From Nodosilinea sp. PGN35 (GTDB taxonomy: Bacteria; Cyanobacteriota; Cyanobacteriia; Phormidesmidales; Phormidesmidaceae): 64,000 nucleotides of DNA. The notes under the pieces are model-generated. The model did not search any database. It had not been told where the DNA came from and saw nothing but the letters and a program-made list of their open reading frames with translations. The translations under genes and the position numbers were made by a program. The stretch covers positions 124,001 through 188,000 of the forward strand of contig NZ_JAQKQJ010000006.1 of assembly GCF_029109325.1 (NCBI RefSeq). Direction: 5' to 3'. Below, piece by piece: positions 61,826-64,000 of the stretch. How positions within the stretch are numbered: position 1 is the first letter of the stretch; the number at the start of each line of letters is the position of its first letter.

Positions 61826-62086
61826 TCAGCTCGCCAGCAGCAATTCATAACGCAATGGCAGCACCTCATCCGGCATCAACACCGCCATCGCATATTCGCG
61901 ACCTGCCAAATCTGCAAACTCAACTAAATAGCAAAGCTCCTCTCCCTCATAGATCTCTAATACAGTGCCCACCTGCCCCGTAGGAAGCTGCTGAATCATC
62001 TCAAACTCAGGTTCAACCAGCGTGAGGCGATCGCGGGCGATCGGCTTTAGGTTGGCAACGGTATCTAGAGTTTTCACAAGGCTCAT
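61826..62086 (-). CDS. DUF4926 protein
   Basis: An 86-residue protein with the beta-rich DUF4926 signature (LPTGQVGTVLEIYEGEELCYLVEFAD). Such proteins are often found in toxin-antitoxin neighbourhoods of cyanobacteria. It is the third gene in the AbrB-PIN-DUF4926 set on the minus strand. Function unknown. Confidence 0.75.
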   Translation of the reverse strand: MSLVKTLDTVANLKPIARDRLTLVEPEFEMIQQLPTGQVGTVLEIYEGEELCYLVEFADLAGREYAMAVLMPDEVLPLRYELLLAS

Positions 62087-62091
62087 GGAGC

Positions 62092-62334
62092 TTATATCCG
62101 TTGTTTAAGGATCTGAAAAAATGCTTCAACTTTAACAATCGGCACCTCGAAAACAGCTTGTAAGCTCAGCAGGTCGCGAATTAACTCAGTTGCCGTCGCT
62201 CGCGATACCAAAGGTATAAAGTGCTGAGCCTGCCAAGCTGTACGCAAAGTGGCTATTGACCCTTGCCTAAATACCAATGCAGACACCAACACATTAGTAT
62301 CCAGCACCACCCGAAGCTCCTGAGGCATGATCAA
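62092..62334 (-). pseudogene. Shortened PIN-domain toxin gene
   Basis: 80 residues of a PIN domain (COG1569-type): D12 in VVLDTNVLVSALVF and E50 in ATATELIRDLL are present, but the last acidic residues and about 60 C-terminal residues expected for the family (about 140 aa) are absent; the frame ends in LKQRI. This may be a decayed toxin gene or a family member with an unusual short form. Its start overlaps the AbrB stop by four bases (ATGA at 62331-62334). Confidence 0.6.
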
Positions 62335-62561
62335 ATGCTAGAACCTTCACGCGCCCAAGCTACAGCATCCGCCACATCTTGTTCTGTAATATTTAGCTCA
62401 GCCAGCTTTTCTCTCACCGCATCAGAGCGCTGGATTTTGACTGGGGTAAGAATGACTTGCCCGCCCTCAACCGTAATTTCAAAATACTCCACTGGGCCAA
62501 GCGCCTCTGTCACACTGAGCGGTAGCGTAATTCGATTTTGATCAGTAAGTTTGGCAAGCAT
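62331..62561 (-). CDS. AbrB/SpoVT-type antitoxin
   Basis: A 76-residue (ATG 62561) swapped-hairpin DNA-binding antitoxin: LTDQNRITLPLSVTEALG, then VEYFEITVEGGQVILTPVK. Followed with overlap by the PIN gene, as in AbrB/VapB-PIN pairs. A longer start at 62576 adds five residues (MSIID) and is less likely. It would repress its own operon. Confidence 0.82.
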   Translation of the reverse strand: MLAKLTDQNRITLPLSVTEALGPVEYFEITVEGGQVILTPVKIQRSDAVREKLAELNITEQDVADAVAWAREGSSI

Positions 62562-62650
62562 GTCAATAATGCTCAATCGAACGTGTATTCAGCTTAGCGT
62601 AGCGCACTTAAGTAGCATAGGCATTCCGCCACATCACAAACTACAACTAC

Positions 62651-62789
62651 CCCAGTTATCCATCTTTCTGGAGTCTAGGATAGTTCGGTGCGTTGCATGG
62701 AGGCGTTCGCAAAGCGTGTGCAGCGCACAATCGCCCCTTCTCCCCACAGTCGCCAGTGCCCAATCTGCCATGGCGGCGATCGCCCTGCC
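62651..62789 (+). repeat. Local repeat, copy R3, with a 24-bp insert in its HIP1 site
   Basis: Matches R1/R2 (ATCTTTCTGGAG, GTTGCATGGAGG, CCCCTTC, CAGTGCCC, GGCGGCGATCGCC), but where R1 and R2 have GGCGATCGCC it has GGCG at 62702-62705, a 24-bp insert (62706-62729) and ATCGCC at 62730-62735. The insert contains the palindrome TGTGC-AGC-GCACA. Confidence 0.72.
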
Positions 62790-62920
62790 CGCCTTAAGCC
62801 CTCCCACCCTATTGATACAATGATGAGGCTGCAACCTTGTGCAGGCCGCTACCCAAAGCGCCGACGGAGATCTCCTATGGATAAGACCGTTAACCTTGCG
62901 ATTCCCTTCGACTTTCTCTT

Positions 62921-62970
62921 GCGGGCGATCGCTCCTTCCCTTCAAAGTCGCCAGTGCTCGCCCTGCCGTA
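62921..62970 (+). repeat. Local repeat, copy R4 (partial)
   Basis: GGGCGATCGCTCCTTCCC, then TCGCCAGTGCTCGCCCTGCC: a shorter, more diverged copy of the R1-R3 family, 130 bases past R3. Confidence 0.5.
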
Positions 62971-62996
62971 TTTACTCTTGGTTTAAGTCTATCCAC

Positions 62997-63230
62997 TTAC
63001 TGAAGATCTCTAGGCACTAGCCTGTGGCCATTAGCATCTCTTGGGTCAGTCAATGGCGTCACAGTCTGACGTGTAATAAAGGCTAAAAGAGATGCTGTAA
63101 AAGCAAAGATAAGACCCATCTGGTCTTGAGTAAGAGTAACAACTCCAAATCCAGCTAAAAGGGCAAAGGATGCTTGAAGCAATCCTTGAAACATTACAGG
63201 CTCTTGTTGAATTCGCTTAATGATCCACAT
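62997..63230 (-). CDS. Small membrane protein, possibly phage-derived
   Basis: A 77-residue protein with two hydrophobic helices (about 16-32 LQASFALLAGFGVVTL and 38-54 MGLIFAFTASLLAFIT), then TPLTDPRDANGHRLVPRD. The short end RQTVTPLTDPR resembles tails of small phage holin-like membrane proteins. No phage genes lie near, so a remnant or an unrelated small membrane protein are both possible. Confidence 0.55.
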   Translation of the reverse strand: MWIIKRIQQEPVMFQGLLQASFALLAGFGVVTLTQDQMGLIFAFTASLLAFITRQTVTPLTDPRDANGHRLVPRDLQ

Positions 63231-63316
63231 TTTTCCGCCGCCGCCAATTACTTCTGTTTGATCTTATTAGCTTTCAGTAGATACTTATTATGGTAAAGAT
63301 TACCCCTGGAAATGGT

Positions 63317-63334
63317 ATTACCCTTACGGGTAAT
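63317..63334. promoter_or_regulatory. Short palindrome in the spacer before the glycosyltransferase
   Basis: ATTACCC (63317-63323) and GGGTAAT (63328-63334) around TTAC. It lies in the AT-rich spacer 63231-63503, about 170 bases ahead of the final gene, and might be an operator; no other feature is visible in that spacer. Confidence 0.35.
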
Positions 63335-63503
63335 TCGTAGGCTCCATTGAGTGATTTCGAATCGGCACGAATCCATAACTAGCCAAACCATTTCCCTCGC
63401 CGAACTGTGGGACAGCATTGATACCGAGTGAAATGTCACTGGGCATTGGGGAACCCTTACTTAGTCACAGCCATGGAATGCGCTAGCTAAGGGAGCACGG
63501 GCA

Positions 63504-64000
63504 ATGAAATTTAGTTTGGTGATCACCACCTACAATCGGCTGGAGCTGCTGAAGCGGGCGATCGCCTGCGGTCTCAACCAAACCGTGCCCTGCGAAGTCG
63601 TCGTCGCTGACGATGCCTCCACCGACGGCACCGAGGAGTATGTACGCAGTTTGGGCGATCGCGTCGTCTACCACCGCAACGCCCAAAACCTCAACCACGC
63701 CGCCACGGTGAACCATGGTGTTGCCGCCGCCAGCGGGGAGTGGGTCAAGTTTCTCGACGACGACGACTATTTAGCACCCGACTGCATTGAGAAAATGACG
63801 GCGGCGATCGCCCAGCACCCCAAAGCCGTGCTCTGCTCCTGCCAGGCCATTCAGGTAGACGAGCAGGGCACCGAGCTGCGCCGCACCGCCGCCACCGGCC
63901 CCGGCCAGGTGTTCTACATTCCCCAGAGCGCCATCCACTACGGCATGCTGATGGATCAGGTGCCCTTTGGCACCCCGGCCCAGGTGGCCTGCCGCCGCGA
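63504..64000 (+). CDS. Family 2 glycosyltransferase (3' end outside window)
   Basis: N-terminal 165 residues of a GT-A fold glycosyltransferase: MKFSLVITTYNRLELLKRAI (nucleotide-sugar strand), EVVVADDASTDGTEEY and the metal-binding DXD-type stretch VKFLDDDDYLAPDC. Followed by EKMTAAIAQHPKAVLC. Cut by the end of the window. The first window gene is also a glycosyltransferase, so further glycan genes may lie outside. Start ATG 63504. Confidence 0.9.
   Translation, partial: MKFSLVITTYNRLELLKRAIACGLNQTVPCEVVVADDASTDGTEEYVRSLGDRVVYHRNAQNLNHAATVNHGVAAASGEWVKFLDDDDYLAPDCIEKMTAAIAQHPKAVLCSCQAIQVDEQGTELRRTAATGPGQVFYIPQSAIHYGMLMDQVPFGTPAQVACRR

Noticed and set aside
62997..63230. A prophage region
   Set aside because: Only one holin-like small protein is present, with no other phage gene, integrase or attachment site seen.

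Overview
The window is chromosomal DNA of a cyanobacterium. The evidence is direct: cytochrome f and the Rieske protein of the b6f complex (petA, petC), Thf1/Psb29, a UbiA-type prenyltransferase of plastoquinone synthesis, several small families known mainly from cyanobacteria (DUF3067, DUF2839) and very frequent GCGATCGC (HIP1) octamers. Coding DNA is GC-rich, and the set of families would suit a filamentous or unicellular form of the Leptolyngbya/Nodosilinea/Phormidesmis kind. The genus is a guess; nothing in the window fixes it.

Layout. From 0 to 20 kb lies mostly core metabolism: a glycosyltransferase, thf1, an RNA m5C methyltransferase, the UbiA prenyltransferase, gatB, a DUF58 protein, typA/bipA, petC-petA, DUF3067, a VOC protein, prs, a nitrilase-family amidase, a NapA-type Na+/H+ antiporter, tRNA-Thr(UGU) and a two-component pair. 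From 20 to 26.5 kb comes an oxidative cluster: a divergent periplasmic-binding-protein-like gene, then a PhyH-type dioxygenase, an acyl-CoA dehydrogenase-like flavoprotein and a copper amine oxidase with all its catalytic residues. From 26.5 to 30.7 kb is an accessory stretch, partly AT-rich, with small membrane proteins, a PD-(D/E)XK-like protein and a translationally coupled DUF262 plus nucleotidyltransferase pair. This pair is the best candidate in the window for an undescribed, possibly defence-related, system. From 30.4 to 34 kb are a structured RNA leader, two paralogous L,D-transpeptidases and a Pro/Gly/Gln-repeat secreted protein.

From 34 to 50 kb housekeeping resumes: aat, a Uma2-type protein, rpsN, dxs and dxr facing each other (the first two steps of the MEP pathway), an ArsR regulator, PBP2, a TAXI-type binding protein, a long coiled-coil/repeat membrane protein, a degenerate DinG-like helicase and tyrA. 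From 50.6 to 55.8 kb is an AAA-ATPase overlapping a TPR protein, followed by a hybrid-looking GAF histidine kinase and a ribbon-helix-helix protein. lepA follows at 56 kb. From 58.7 to 63.2 kb is a second accessory stretch: an XRE regulator with an AT-rich DUF4365 protein, a coiled-coil/VapC toxin-antitoxin pair, an AbrB/PIN/DUF4926 set with a shortened PIN gene, and four copies of a local repeat. The window ends inside a family 2 glycosyltransferase.

Repeats worth noting are three MITE-like elements bounded by CTAG (two abutting at 14.6-14.9 kb, one at 47.7 kb, inverted), a 104-bp repeat around the toxin-antitoxin genes, one HIP1 site split by a 24-bp palindromic insert, and tandem imperfect palindromes in front of dxs.
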